DNA from: Stenotrophomonas sp. ATCM1_4
Lineage (GTDB): Bacteria > Pseudomonadota > Gammaproteobacteria > Xanthomonadales > Xanthomonadaceae
Reading direction: 5' to 3'
Assembly (NCBI RefSeq): GCF_004348115.1
Contig: NZ_QPFB01000001.1
Location: 2,218,773-2,282,772, forward strand
DNA: 64,000 nucleotides
The translations under genes were made by a program, and so were the position numbers. Numbering within the stretch: position 1 is the stretch's first letter; each line of letters begins with the position of its first letter. The notes below the pieces were generated by a model, which did no database searches, was not told where the DNA came from, and saw only the letters and a program-made list of their open reading frames with translations. Shown here in pieces: positions 19,601-27,198 of this stretch.

Positions 19601-21927
19601 CCCAGCAGACCCGTCACCGCGCCGGTCAGTCCACCGACGACGTTGCCCAGACCGCCAAGCCCCGCGCCGGCGCCACCATTCCCGTTGCCGCCGGCCGCAC
19701 CACCCACCGCACCCAGCAGGGTCGAGACGGTACCGCCCACCGTCCCCACCAGGTGCTGCACGGTTTCCTGCACGTCACCTTGTGCCAATGCACCAGTGGT
19801 GTTCTGCAGCCCGCCGGTCAGCGTACCGACCGTGGCGCTCACGCCGGCTCCCAACCCGGCCGAACCGGTCACGCCGCCCACGACATGGCCCAGCGCGCCA
19901 CCCGCGCCATTGAGCACCGGCGCGACGCCATCGACCACGCCATCCACCGGCGTGCCGACCGCCGCGACCAGGCCATGGCCTGCGCCGCCGCCCAGGCCGC
20001 CGGTCAGGCCACCGATCACACCGGTCAACCCACCCAGACCGCCACCGCTGCCGCCGGCATCGCCGACCGCGCCCACCAGCGTGGAGACCGTGCCCTGTAC
20101 CGTGCCGGCCAGATGCTGCACCGTGCCCTGCAAATTGCCTTGTGCCAACGCACCGGTGGTGTTCTGCAGCCCGCCGGTCAGCGTACCCACCGTGGCGGTC
20201 ACGCCGGTTCCCAACCCGGCCGAACCGGTCACGCCGCCCACGACATGGCCCAGCGCGCCGCCCGCGCCATTGAGCATCGGCGCGACGCCATCGACCACGC
20301 CATCCAGCGGCGTGCCGACCGCCGCGATCAGGCCATGGCCTGCACCGCCGCCCAGGCCGCCGGTCAGGCCACCGATCACACCGGTCAACCCACCCAGACC
20401 GCCACCGCTGCCGCCGGCATCGCCGACCGCGCCCACCAGCGTGGAGACCGTGCCCTGTACCGTGCCGGCCAGGTGCTGCACCGTGCCCTGCACATTGCCT
20501 TGTGCCAGTGCAGCGGTGGTGTTCTGCAGGCCGCCGGTCAGCGTACCCACCGTGGCGGTCACGCCGGTTCCCAATCCGGCCGAACCGGTCACGCCGCCCA
20601 CGACATGGCCCAGCGCGCCACCCGCGCCATTGAGCACCGGCGCGACGCCATCGACCACGCCATCCACCGGCGTGCCGACTGCCGCGATCAGGCCATGGCC
20701 TGCGCCGCCGCCCAGGCCGCCGGTCAGGCCACCGATCACGCCGGTCAACCCGCCCAGGCCCGCGCCCTCGCCTGCACCACCGCTGGTCAAGCCCCCCGTC
20801 AAACCACCGATCACACCGGTCAGCCCGCCAGGACCGGCAGAGCCGCCACCCGACGTGCCGTTCCCCAGGCTGCTGACCACATGCGACACGCCACCGATCA
20901 CCCCGTGGGTGACGTGGCCTGCCGCGCCGGTGAGCCCGGCGACGCCGGATGCCGACCCGGTGATGCCGCCCAGCGCGCTGCCAGTACCGTGCAAGGCCGC
21001 GGCGATGGTGCCGTCAACCGTCGCCAATGCATGGTTGACGGTGCCGACCACATGGCCCTGCGCCAGCGCGCCACTCGTGTTTTCAAGGCCGCTGGTGAGT
21101 GCGCCGACGGTGTGATCCACGCCCGCACCCAGCGCACCGGAGCCCGTCACTCCGGCCAGCACGCCTGCCGCCGTATGGCCGGTGCTGTTCGCCACCGGCG
21201 TCGCGCCGTTGACCACGCCGTCCACCAGCGCACCGATGCCGGCCCCCTGCAGCAGGCCGCCGGTCAGTTCCTCGACCGCGCTGACCGTGGCGCCGGTCAC
21301 CGCGCGTACCGGGTTGCCACCTTCTTCCTTGCCCGGCAACAGCACGTTGCCCAGCCCCAGCAGTCCGCCATGGCCCGGTGCCCCGGACGTCGGCGCCGAC
21401 ACCTGCAGCAGGGCCGTTCCGCCCACACCGGCCTTGATCGCGCCGGCCGCCGACGCCACCGTGGCCAGCGCCGCGGTCGTCGCCGATACCGATGGGGCGG
21501 CATGGCCATGCGTGGCGCGCGCGCCGACCGACAGTCCCGCGCCAATGCGGGTCGGTGCGACCTGCAACCGTGCCTGCACCGGCACCTTCACCTGCACAGC
21601 CACCGGCGCCGGCAGCTGCACCGCCACCGTCGCGTTGACGCGCGCCTGTACGCCGCCGACCGGCAGGGCGCTGGCGACGATGCTGTGCGCGTCGGTCTGG
21701 CTGTACTTGGCGACCAGCGACTGCAGATCATCCAGCCGCGCGTCGGTGGCGTGTGCCGCACCGGCGAGCCCCAGGGCCAGCAAGCCACCGGCGCCCACCA
21801 TGGCCACCGACCAGGGGGGCAACAGGCAGTTCGCGCCGCTGCGCTTGCCATGCGCCGCGGTCAGCTCCGAGCCGACCACGTAGGCGTTGAGGGTGCGGTT
21901 CCAGATCAATCGATAGATGCGATTCAT
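16663..21927 (-). CDS. Trimeric autotransporter adhesin (ESPR signal, YadA anchor) with a Gly/Val-rich repeat stalk
   Basis: 1,754 residues from ATG 21927; the frame is open to 22041 but the extended signal peptide begins here (MNRIYRLIWNRTLNAYV). The signal ends near residue 62 at AHA-T. Residues about 90-950 are Gly/Val/Thr/Ala-rich with few charged residues and contain two full and one partial near-identical 120-residue repeats (about 390-729) plus more diverged copies. Residues about 1080-1640 carry YadA-like head units (SVAMGYKSN, AVAIGNGANASAANSVALGAGS) and two HIM-type motifs (THVAAGSQATDAVNLAQL and THVADGSQATDAVNLRQL). The C-terminal 80-90 residues form a YadA anchor ending in VTVGAGFQW. 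It should be secreted to the outer membrane as a trimer and mediate adhesion or biofilm formation; the ligand is unknown. A GAGG ribosome site precedes the start. Confidence 0.93.
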   Translation of the reverse strand: MNRIYRLIWNRTLNAYVVGSELTAAHGKRSGANCLLPPWSVAMVGAGGLLALGLAGAAHATDARLDDLQSLVAKYSQTDAHSIVASALPVGGVQARVNATVAVQLPAPVAVQVKVPVQARLQVAPTRIGAGLSVGARATHGHAAPSVSATTAALATVASAAGAIKAGVGGTALLQVSAPTSGAPGHGGLLGLGNVLLPGKEEGGNPVRAVTGATVSAVEELTGGLLQGAGIGALVDGVVNGATPVANSTGHTAAGVLAGVTGSGALGAGVDHTVGALTSGLENTSGALAQGHVVGTVNHALATVDGTIAAALHGTGSALGGITGSASGVAGLTGAAGHVTHGVIGGVSHVVSSLGNGTSGGGSAGPGGLTGVIGGLTGGLTSGGAGEGAGLGGLTGVIGGLTGGLGGGAGHGLIAAVGTPVDGVVDGVAPVLNGAGGALGHVVGGVTGSAGLGTGVTATVGTLTGGLQNTTAALAQGNVQGTVQHLAGTVQGTVSTLVGAVGDAGGSGGGLGGLTGVIGGLTGGLGGGAGHGLIAAVGTPLDGVVDGVAPMLNGAGGALGHVVGGVTGSAGLGTGVTATVGTLTGGLQNTTGALAQGNLQGTVQHLAGTVQGTVSTLVGAVGDAGGSGGGLGGLTGVIGGLTGGLGGGAGHGLVAAVGTPVDGVVDGVAPVLNGAGGALGHVVGGVTGSAGLGAGVSATVGTLTGGLQNTTGALAQGDVQETVQHLVGTVGGTVSTLLGAVGGAAGGNGNGGAGAGLGGLGNVVGGLTGAVTGLLGQLGGGSGGTTPTSPGQAVTDGIGGVVDLTGGLVAQTGVGGVVDGVVDGAAPVVNGAGAAVGGLVGGLTGSTSLGNGVSGTVGALTGGLQNTTGALAQGDLTGTVQSALGTVNTTAGTLLGAVGSTLGGITGSASGVNGLTNLLTGVTGGVTGGLSNVVGQLTGNPAPTSNAPPPAGPSGLVVGNGGLVGTVGQLIGPTATSLFGGSGYTQNGSLTINNVNFAQAYSTLEVAGLPVVNLSPVGELLDGAGSAITGGNSHLTLIGGVTSDSYITNINNGAAGGLLGLLLPDSAPDWASDCLNLVGIIKDKCWAVPAAQDYQVLIGDGAYANGSKEVVIGTNARHELAQQNASQVFVDANGVMTGVPTADYDARQGQSVVIGDSALGTANAQTLLGAGATSNKANSVAMGYKSNADRGGLDNYSAFGLTAAQTSIGEVAVGSAGRERQITHVAAGSQATDAVNLAQLQGALSQINTIEQNAVLYDTDANDVADYGHVTLGGGNAPNGTVVSNLAAGQLSATSTEAVNGAQLFGIGQSMASYLGGGSTFSVAGVLSAPSYVLNEIGANWQLTSATFGNIGAAFSSISQSLANLATGTNPNPGSNPLAVEYTPDGAGNPTNVVALKGDGSGAAVAVRNVAEGSVVAGSRDAINGGQLATTNEALASAIGGTLQYNSTTGQWSSASFTVNSINASGGTNQQVLDNVTDALAVMDGSIVNVNKRIDNIQNGGAGNAYFSVNSTKAAASATGQDAVAAGPQATASGTQAVAIGNGANASAANSVALGAGSVADRANTVSVGATGAERQVTHVADGSQATDAVNLRQLQASQEGTVRYDKNTDGSTNYASVTMGKAGTSTVIHNVATGVAPTDAVNVAQLNKGMGDVMDWSRNYTDQRFNSISRDIKRVDDRASAGIASAMAMAGLPQPSEAGKRMASFAASTFHGESSMAVGVSGVSDGGRWIYKLSGSANTRGDGGVTVGAGFQW
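19741..20760 (-). repeat. 360-bp tandem repeat array within the adhesin gene (about 2.8 copies)
   Basis: Blocks 20401-20760, 20041-20400 and 19741-20040 align at an exact offset of 360 bp, in frame (120 residues), with only scattered substitutions. For example, 19985-20112 and 20345-20472 are identical in my reading. The unit encodes a run of VDGVVDGVAP, NGAGGALGHVVGGVTG, VTATVGTLTGGLQNT and LAQGN segments, then QHLAGTVQGTVSTLVGAVGDAGG. More diverged copies lie on either side (about 19261-19560 and 20881-21240). High identity in a coding tandem suggests recent expansion or gene conversion. Confidence 0.92.
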
Positions 21928-22136
21928 GGCAGGGGCCTCTGGTAGGAACCGTCCCGGGCTTGGACGATCCGTTTGCGTGAGGCCAGTACAGCGCTGAAAC
22001 ACAACGTCCCTTACCCGCATCCGGCACATCCATGCCGGCAATTGGCAAAGCGTTGCGCGTTACCGGCAGTGCAATGCACCTATTCGGCAACGTCCCGCCA
22101 AGTTTGATGGACCGCACATTCCGGACGAACGTGCAC

Positions 22137-23087
22137 TCAGCTGTTCGAATAAGTGCCGCGCATGAGTGTTTCGCTGGGCAGCTCGCCGAACACGCGGCGG
22201 TAGTTGTCGGCGAAGCGCGACAGGTCCCACAGGCCGCAGCTGAGCGCGATCGACTTGACCGACTTTCGCCCCGCGTCGGCATTGGACAGGCTGCGGCAGG
22301 CCTCGCACAGGCGCAGCATGGACAGGTAGCGCACCGGCGAGATGCCGACCAGCTCCTCGAAGGCATAGCGCAGCGCCCGCTCGCTCACGCCGGCCGCGTC
22401 GCACAGCTCCTGCATGTAGATGTGCCGGCGCAGGTTGGCGTACATCATGTCCTCGGCACGGCGGAAGATCAGGTAGCGCGCGCGCCGGCTGCGGCTGCAC
22501 GAGACCCGTTCGGGCGAACCGTTGGCGACGATCTCGCGCACGTGCGCCTCGAGCATCGCGTCGATCTCGTCGCCGGAGATCTCGCCTTCGCAGATGCGTT
22601 CGTGCAGCCCTTCGTAGTACGCCTGCAGCGGCACGTGCGTGCGCCCGCTGACCAACGGCACGTTGCCGCCTTCACCCAGTCCGCCCAGGCGCGCGGCGGT
22701 GGCACGCTCCTCGAAGCGCTTGAGCGGCACCAGCACGAAAGTGACCTTGCTGCCCGCCCCCAACGCGAACTCGGTGACGCCTTCGGGCATGACCGAGATG
22801 ATGTTGCCGGAGGTCAACGGCACCCCATGGCACCAACTGGCCTCGGCGTCGACGCTCTGCAGGCAGCCGAGCAGGCACCAGTCCAGCGGCAGCACGAAGC
22901 GGCCGCGCGCGCGCGCGCCGATCTGGAAGGTGCACAGCAAGGCCTGGTCGTGCACGAACGAGGTCACCGCGGCCGTGGGGGGCTGGTCGTCCAGCAGCAC
23001 CAGCTCCACGTGACAGACGCGCAGGGTGCTGCCCAACGCCGCCAGGTCGAACGATTTCAATCCGTTCCCGTCCGCAATCGCATCCAT
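22137..23087 (-). CDS. AraC-family transcriptional regulator
   Basis: 316 residues from ATG 23087. The frame is open to 23273, but the extension is basic and atypical, and AAAGG lies nine bases before the chosen ATG. The N-terminal part resembles AraC-binding-like proteins that sense a ligand or interact with partners. The C-terminal 100 residues form the double helix-turn-helix: IYMQELCDAAGVSERALRYAFEELVGISPVRYLSMLRL, then VKSIALSCGLWDLSRFADNYRRVFGELPSETL. It lies 209 bases upstream of the adhesin gene on the same strand and is the obvious candidate regulator of it, by position only. The effector is unknown. Confidence 0.88.
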   Translation of the reverse strand: MDAIADGNGLKSFDLAALGSTLRVCHVELVLLDDQPPTAAVTSFVHDQALLCTFQIGARARGRFVLPLDWCLLGCLQSVDAEASWCHGVPLTSGNIISVMPEGVTEFALGAGSKVTFVLVPLKRFEERATAARLGGLGEGGNVPLVSGRTHVPLQAYYEGLHERICEGEISGDEIDAMLEAHVREIVANGSPERVSCSRSRRARYLIFRRAEDMMYANLRRHIYMQELCDAAGVSERALRYAFEELVGISPVRYLSMLRLCEACRSLSNADAGRKSVKSIALSCGLWDLSRFADNYRRVFGELPSETLMRGTYSNS

Positions 23088-23577
23088 GTCCACGCCTTTG
23101 CGGGATCCCTCTGGGATCCGCTCCAGAAGTCCGATTCCCCGTCTGCGGCCTGGCACCTCCGGCCGCAACCCCGTCACGCACGATCTGAAACCAGCAACAA
23201 AGCGTAATTCGCGTTTCCAGAGCATCCGCGTTGCGCGGCGCTTGAAGCGGATACTGACAAAAAAAAACGGCACGCTCCGTAAGAGCTTTATGTGAAATGG
23301 CGATTGACGTCACACATATGGAAAACATTTTGTTCTTGCCGAATATGCGCATGCATCGCGATGCGCGATTGCAATGATGCTCCCGGGCATGCCATGCGTG
23401 CCGACAGGGGAAAACAGCGGAAATAGGGGCTCGTAGGAGTTTTCCTTACACCCCCACGACCATCGACACTCCCGTCGGTGTCAGGCAGATCCCAATGACC
23501 TTCATCGGGCAGCGATGCCCATCTTTGCCCGGCTGCAGTCGGTGCAACACCGACACCGGGTCATCAGGGAGAACGCT
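23088..23577. promoter_or_regulatory. Divergent intergenic region between the AraC regulator and the Tad locus
   Basis: 490 bases without a gene. It holds an AT-richer patch (about 23190-23345) unlike the surroundings, with TGACGTCA (23305-23312), CATATG and a possible -35 TTGACG (23304-23309) lacking a good -10. A perfect 12-bp palindrome GCATCGCGATGC lies at 23353-23364. Overlapping short inverted repeats of GACAC/GTGTC type occur at about 23463-23480 and 23548-23560. It must carry promoters for the minus-strand regulator and for flp on plus; the palindrome is a plausible operator. Confidence 0.5.
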
Positions 23578-23748
23578 ATGAACGCTATCCGCAAGTTCCT
23601 CAAGCAGGAAGACGGTGTCACCGCCCTGGAATATGGCCTGCTGGCCGCCGTCATCGCCGGCATCATCATCTTCTTCGCGCGCGACGGCCTGACCGCGATC
23701 TTCACCACCGTGTTGGCGCGACTGGAAGACGTGGTGGCAGGCACCTGA
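23578..23748 (+). CDS. flp: Flp-family type IVb pilin
   Basis: 56 residues, the usual size of Flp prepilins. ATG 23578 has AGGGAG (23566-23571) six bases upstream; a longer frame to 23515 is rejected. The short basic leader MNAIRKFLKQEDG is followed by VTALEYGLLAAVIAG, which contains the Flp signature of a processing site before a hydrophobic segment with glutamate at position 5 (ALEYGL). The prepilin peptidase encoded next should cleave the leader. This is the major pilin of the Tad fibre, and it heads the locus, consistent with high expression. Confidence 0.95.
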   Translation: MNAIRKFLKQEDGVTALEYGLLAAVIAGIIIFFARDGLTAIFTTVLARLEDVVAGT

Positions 23749-23767
23749 GCCGGGAGGGCATCGCACC

Positions 23768-24298
23768 ATGACCGCCGTCGGGCTGCTGGCACTGCTGCTG
23801 GGGTTGCAGGTCACGATCAGTGACCTGGCCGCCCGGCGCGTCTGCAACGGCGTGCTGGCCGTCACGTTGGCCCTGGTGTTGTTCCTCCAGCTCAGCCACA
23901 ACGCCGCACCGGTGGGGCTGGCAAGCTGCCTGGCCGGCGGCGTGCTGGGCCTGCTCGTGCTGCTGCCCTTCCATGTCATCGGCTGGATGGGCGCCGGTGA
24001 CGTGAAACTCTTCGCCACCATCGGCTTCCTGCTCGGCACCAAGGCACTGCTTCCCATCTGGGTGATCGCCAGCCTGGCCGCCGGTGTCCACGCGCTCCTC
24101 GTCGTCGCGTGGCCCCTGCTGTCCAGCTCGGCACCCGGCATGCAGCGCAGGGTCGCCGGCTGGGGCAACACCGGCTGGATCCGGGATTGGCGGATGGACC
24201 TGCGTTCGACACGGCAAGGACGCCGTGGCATCCCGTACGCGGCCTACCTTGGCCTGGCGATGATCGGCTACGTACTGCAAGGAGCCAGCCATGGCTGA
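23768..24298 (+). CDS. cpaA: Prepilin peptidase (CpaA/TadV family)
   Basis: 176 residues with about five membrane segments and the two catalytic aspartates of A24 peptidases: Asp19 in ISDL and Asp78 in the GAGDVKL motif. It lacks the N-terminal methylase domain of full-length PilD, as expected for the short TadV/CpaA type. It cleaves the leader peptide of Flp pilin and of the TadE/TadG-like pseudopilins at the inner membrane. GGGAGGG precedes the ATG. It overlaps the following tadE start by 8 bases. Confidence 0.92.
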   Translation: MTAVGLLALLLGLQVTISDLAARRVCNGVLAVTLALVLFLQLSHNAAPVGLASCLAGGVLGLLVLLPFHVIGWMGAGDVKLFATIGFLLGTKALLPIWVIASLAAGVHALLVVAWPLLSSSAPGMQRRVAGWGNTGWIRDWRMDLRSTRQGRRGIPYAAYLGLAMIGYVLQGASHG

Positions 24299-24773
24299 TC
24301 GAGGACGACTGAAGCACCGCGGGCAGCGCGGCGTGGTGACGCTCGAGTTCGCCTTCATGCTGATGTTCGGCGTGCTGCCGCTGCTGCTGGTGACCTTCAC
24401 CGGGGTGATGGTGTTCGCCGCCAAGCAATCACTGACGCTGGCCGCCGGCGAAGGCGCACGTGCCGCCCTGCGATACGGCGATACCGCACAACGTCGGAGC
24501 AATGCATGCCAGGCCGCCGCGCATTCGATGCAGTGGCTGCTGAACTTCTCCCGCGCCAGCGCTTCATGCAGCAATCCCAGCGCGGCGCCCATCAACGTGT
24601 CGCAACCGTTCACCTGCACCTCCGATGCCACCGTGAAGTGCATCCGGGTCACCGCGTCCTACGACTACGACAGCCATCCGTTCATGCCCGGCACCGGCCC
24701 GCTGCTGGGCTGGACCCTGGGCCAGACCCTGCGCAGCACCGCAACCGTACAACTGGACCTCGGCGGCAACTGA
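24291..24773 (+). CDS. tadE: TadE-family pseudopilin
   Basis: 160 residues. A short charged N-terminus (HRGQRG) is followed by VVTLEFAFMLMFGVLPLLLVTF, the TadE-type hydrophobic segment with glutamate five residues after the cleavage site. The remainder is periplasmic, with four cysteines clustered at about 66-110 that may form disulfides. TadE-like pseudopilins are processed by the prepilin peptidase and needed for pilus assembly. The start is coupled: ATG 24291 lies inside the end of cpaA, with AAGGAG upstream. Confidence 0.88.
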   Translation: MADRGRLKHRGQRGVVTLEFAFMLMFGVLPLLLVTFTGVMVFAAKQSLTLAAGEGARAALRYGDTAQRRSNACQAAAHSMQWLLNFSRASASCSNPSAAPINVSQPFTCTSDATVKCIRVTASYDYDSHPFMPGTGPLLGWTLGQTLRSTATVQLDLGGN

Positions 24774-24798
24774 CCCACGCTCAACCGGAGCTTCAACG

Positions 24799-25851
24799 AT
24801 GCCAAAGGCAATCCGCATTGCGGCCATCCTCCTGCTGGTGCTCGCCGGCATCCTGGCTGTACTGGCCTTTGGCCTTGGGCGACGCCCGCCGCCGGCCGAG
24901 GCAGGCACGCAAGCCAGCAGCGCGCCGGGCATCCCGCGCCGGGCGGTGGTGGTCGCCACCCGTGCCCTGCCCGCCGGCCAGGCCATCAGCGCCGCCGACC
25001 TGTCCACCACCGAGTTGCCGGTGCCCGCCGGCGAAGGCTTCGCCAACGTCGGTGACGTCACCGGGCGGATCCCCGCCGTGGCCATCGCCGCAGGCGCCAT
25101 GCTGGTGCCCGGGCAACTGCTGCAGGGCATCGCCGCCGGCATCAAGCCCGGCGAGCGGGCGGTATCGGTGCCGGTCGACGAACTGGCCGGCGTCAGCAAC
25201 CGCATCACCCCCGGCGACTACGTGGATGTCTTCATGAGCCTGCAGGCACCGTCCGAGGCCGGCGCCGGCCGCAACGACAACCCGCAGGCGCGCTTGCTGC
25301 TGTCGCGGCTGCGGGTGCTGGGCTACGGCGATGACGACGTCGGCAAGCCGCACCCGGCCACGGCGTCCAGCAGCGGCGACGGCGCCGCACCCGAGCCCGG
25401 CAGCCGCGCCGAGACCATCGCCTCGCGCTCCGGCAGTTCCTCCTCCAGCGGCAGCAACGCCACCCAGGCACGCAGCGCGATCCTGGCCGTACCGGTGGAA
25501 GACGCCGGCCGCCTGCTGCTGGCCGCGCACAGCGGCAAGTTGTTCCTGGCCCTGCGCAACCCCGGCGATACCGCCCTGGCCGATGCCTCGATCTTCGTCG
25601 CACCGGCGCCGGTACTGGCCCTGCGCCGCGATCTCGACGCCGCGACGGCCAGCGCCGCCGAGCGTCCGGAGAACCAGGCCTACGCCGGCATCGACCTGCA
25701 GGCGCTGGCCGGCGACAGCCCGGCCAGGCCCGCGGTCACCGCCAACGCCACCCGCGCACCGGCGCGCAGCCGTGCACCGCGTGCCGCGGCCCGGCCGGGC
25801 ATCGAAATCATCCGCGGGACAACACCGTCCAACCGCCTGTCTTCGCCTTGA
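24799..25851 (+). CDS. cpaB: Flp pilus assembly protein CpaB (RcpC)
   Basis: 350 residues. It has an N-terminal membrane anchor (about 5-25), then an SAF-like domain (VVVATRALPAGQAISAADLSTTELP), a long CpaB/RcpC region with the GIKPGERAVSVPVDELAGVSNRITPGDYVDVF block, and a low-complexity basic/alanine C-terminus (about 310-350). CpaB is a periplasmic component working with the secretin in Tad pilus assembly. A serine-rich insert (ATASSSGDG, RSGSSSSSGSNA) at about 190-222 looks like a disordered linker. Its stop overlaps the first possible cpaC start. Confidence 0.9.
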   Translation: MPKAIRIAAILLLVLAGILAVLAFGLGRRPPPAEAGTQASSAPGIPRRAVVVATRALPAGQAISAADLSTTELPVPAGEGFANVGDVTGRIPAVAIAAGAMLVPGQLLQGIAAGIKPGERAVSVPVDELAGVSNRITPGDYVDVFMSLQAPSEAGAGRNDNPQARLLLSRLRVLGYGDDDVGKPHPATASSSGDGAAPEPGSRAETIASRSGSSSSSGSNATQARSAILAVPVEDAGRLLLAAHSGKLFLALRNPGDTALADASIFVAPAPVLALRRDLDAATASAAERPENQAYAGIDLQALAGDSPARPAVTANATRAPARSRAPRAAARPGIEIIRGTTPSNRLSSP

Positions 25852-25865
25852 TCGGGGGATCCGCC

Positions 25866-27188
25866 TTGCTCCAGCGTCCGTACAACACCGCATCACTCAT
25901 CGCTGTCCTGGCCCTGTCCAGCGTCGCATCGCTGGCGCTGGCGCCCCTGCAGCCGGCGCATGCCCAGCAGCTGCCGGCCGCCTCCAGCGTGTTGCTGGAG
26001 CTCAACGAGCAACGCCCCTGGAACCTGCCGGCCGGCGTGGAGCGCATCGCCATCGCCGACCCCTCCATCGCCGACATCACCCGGCTGGGACGCAACAACG
26101 AGGCCCTGCTGGTCGGCAAGTCGCCCGGCAGCACCACGCTGCTGCTGTGGATGCGCAACCAGCCGGTGCCCTCGCGGATCCGCGTGGAAGTGCGCAATGC
26201 CATCCAGGGAGGCCTGCTCGGCGAGGGGGGCACCAAGGTCACCGTGCAGGGCGGCCAGGCGCTGCTGTCCGGCAGTTCCCCGTCGCTGCTCGAACACGAG
26301 GCCAGCCGCAAGGCGGCGGCCTCGGCGGTCGGTGAAAAGGGCGCTATCAACGATGCCGCCACCATCGCCAGCACCGGCGTGGTGCAGGTCGAGGTGAAGG
26401 TGGTCGAGTTCAACAAGACCGTGCTGCGCCAGGTCGGCATCAGCTTCAAGAACACCAATGGCGGCTTCACCTACGGCATCAGCTCGCCCACCGGCAGCGG
26501 TGGCAGCAGCGCGTTGTCCTCGGCCTTCAACCTGGTGGCCAGTTCCATCCCCGGCGCGTGGAACGCCAACATCGACCTGCTGCAGAGCAACGGCATGGCG
26601 CGCGTGCTGGCCGAACCCACGCTGGTCGCCCTGTCCGGCCAGAGCGCCAGCTTCCTGGCCGGTGGCGAGCTGCCGATCCTCGAACCGCAGGGACTGGGCA
26701 CCACCACGGTCACTTTCAAGCCGTTCGGCATCGGCCTGACCGTTACCCCGACCGTGCTGTCTGCCGATCGCATCGCGCTGAAGGTCGCGCCCGAAGCCAG
26801 CGACCTGGACTACAGCCGCGGCATCAGCCTGGACGGCACCCAGATCCCGGCCATCTCCACCCGCCGTGCCGACACCACCATCGAGCTGGGTGACGGCGAG
26901 AGCTTCGTGATCGGTGGGCTGGTCAGCAGCCAGCTGTCCTCGATGGTGGACAAGGTGCCGTTCCTGGGCGACCTGCCGATCATCGGTTCGTTCTTCCGCA
27001 ACCTCAATTACAAACGCGAAGACAAGGAACTGGTGATCGTGGTGACGCCGCGCCTGGTGCGCCCGCTGGCGCGCGGCACCCAGTTCGCCCTGCCCGGCGA
27101 ACGCGAAGCCCAACCCAACCTGCCGGTCTGGGGCTCCTGGCTGCTGCACCCGGCCAGCCCTGACCAGCTCCCCGGATTCTCACGCTGA
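25866..27188 (+). CDS. cpaC: Tad pilus secretin CpaC (RcpA)
   Basis: About 440 residues. The frame opens at TTG 25848, but GGGGGAT (25854-25859) is better placed for TTG 25866, giving a normal signal peptide ending at AHA-Q. The N-terminal domain (VLLELNEQRPWNLPAGVERIAIADPSIADI, LVGKSPGSTTLLLW) is the BON/N0-like domain of type II/III secretins. The C-terminal half is the secretin domain, with QVEVKVVEFNK, VLAEPTLVALSGQSASFLAGGELPI and the closing LFLGDLPIIGSFFRN-type block. It forms the outer-membrane channel for the pilus. It lies between cpaB and cpaE. Confidence 0.93.
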   Translation: MLQRPYNTASLIAVLALSSVASLALAPLQPAHAQQLPAASSVLLELNEQRPWNLPAGVERIAIADPSIADITRLGRNNEALLVGKSPGSTTLLLWMRNQPVPSRIRVEVRNAIQGGLLGEGGTKVTVQGGQALLSGSSPSLLEHEASRKAAASAVGEKGAINDAATIASTGVVQVEVKVVEFNKTVLRQVGISFKNTNGGFTYGISSPTGSGGSSALSSAFNLVASSIPGAWNANIDLLQSNGMARVLAEPTLVALSGQSASFLAGGELPILEPQGLGTTTVTFKPFGIGLTVTPTVLSADRIALKVAPEASDLDYSRGISLDGTQIPAISTRRADTTIELGDGESFVIGGLVSSQLSSMVDKVPFLGDLPIIGSFFRNLNYKREDKELVIVVTPRLVRPLARGTQFALPGEREAQPNLPVWGSWLLHPASPDQLPGFSR

Positions 27189-27198
27189 AGCACTCCTC

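Noticed and set aside
19741..20760. CRISPR-like repeat array
   Set aside because: The repeats are 360 bp, coding and contiguous without unique spacers, so they are a protein-coding tandem repeat.
16396..21945. Several long open frames on plus antisense to the adhesin (up to 996 residues)
   Set aside because: They mirror the repetitive adhesin gene. The minus strand has the signal peptide, head motifs and anchor domain.
22910..22925. Alternating CG run as a Z-DNA or slippage site
   Set aside because: It is a short codon-driven tract inside the AraC gene and no frame change follows.
22137..23273. Longer AraC regulator starting at 23273
   Set aside because: The extra 62 residues are basic and unlike the family, and a ribosome site precedes the internal ATG at 23087.
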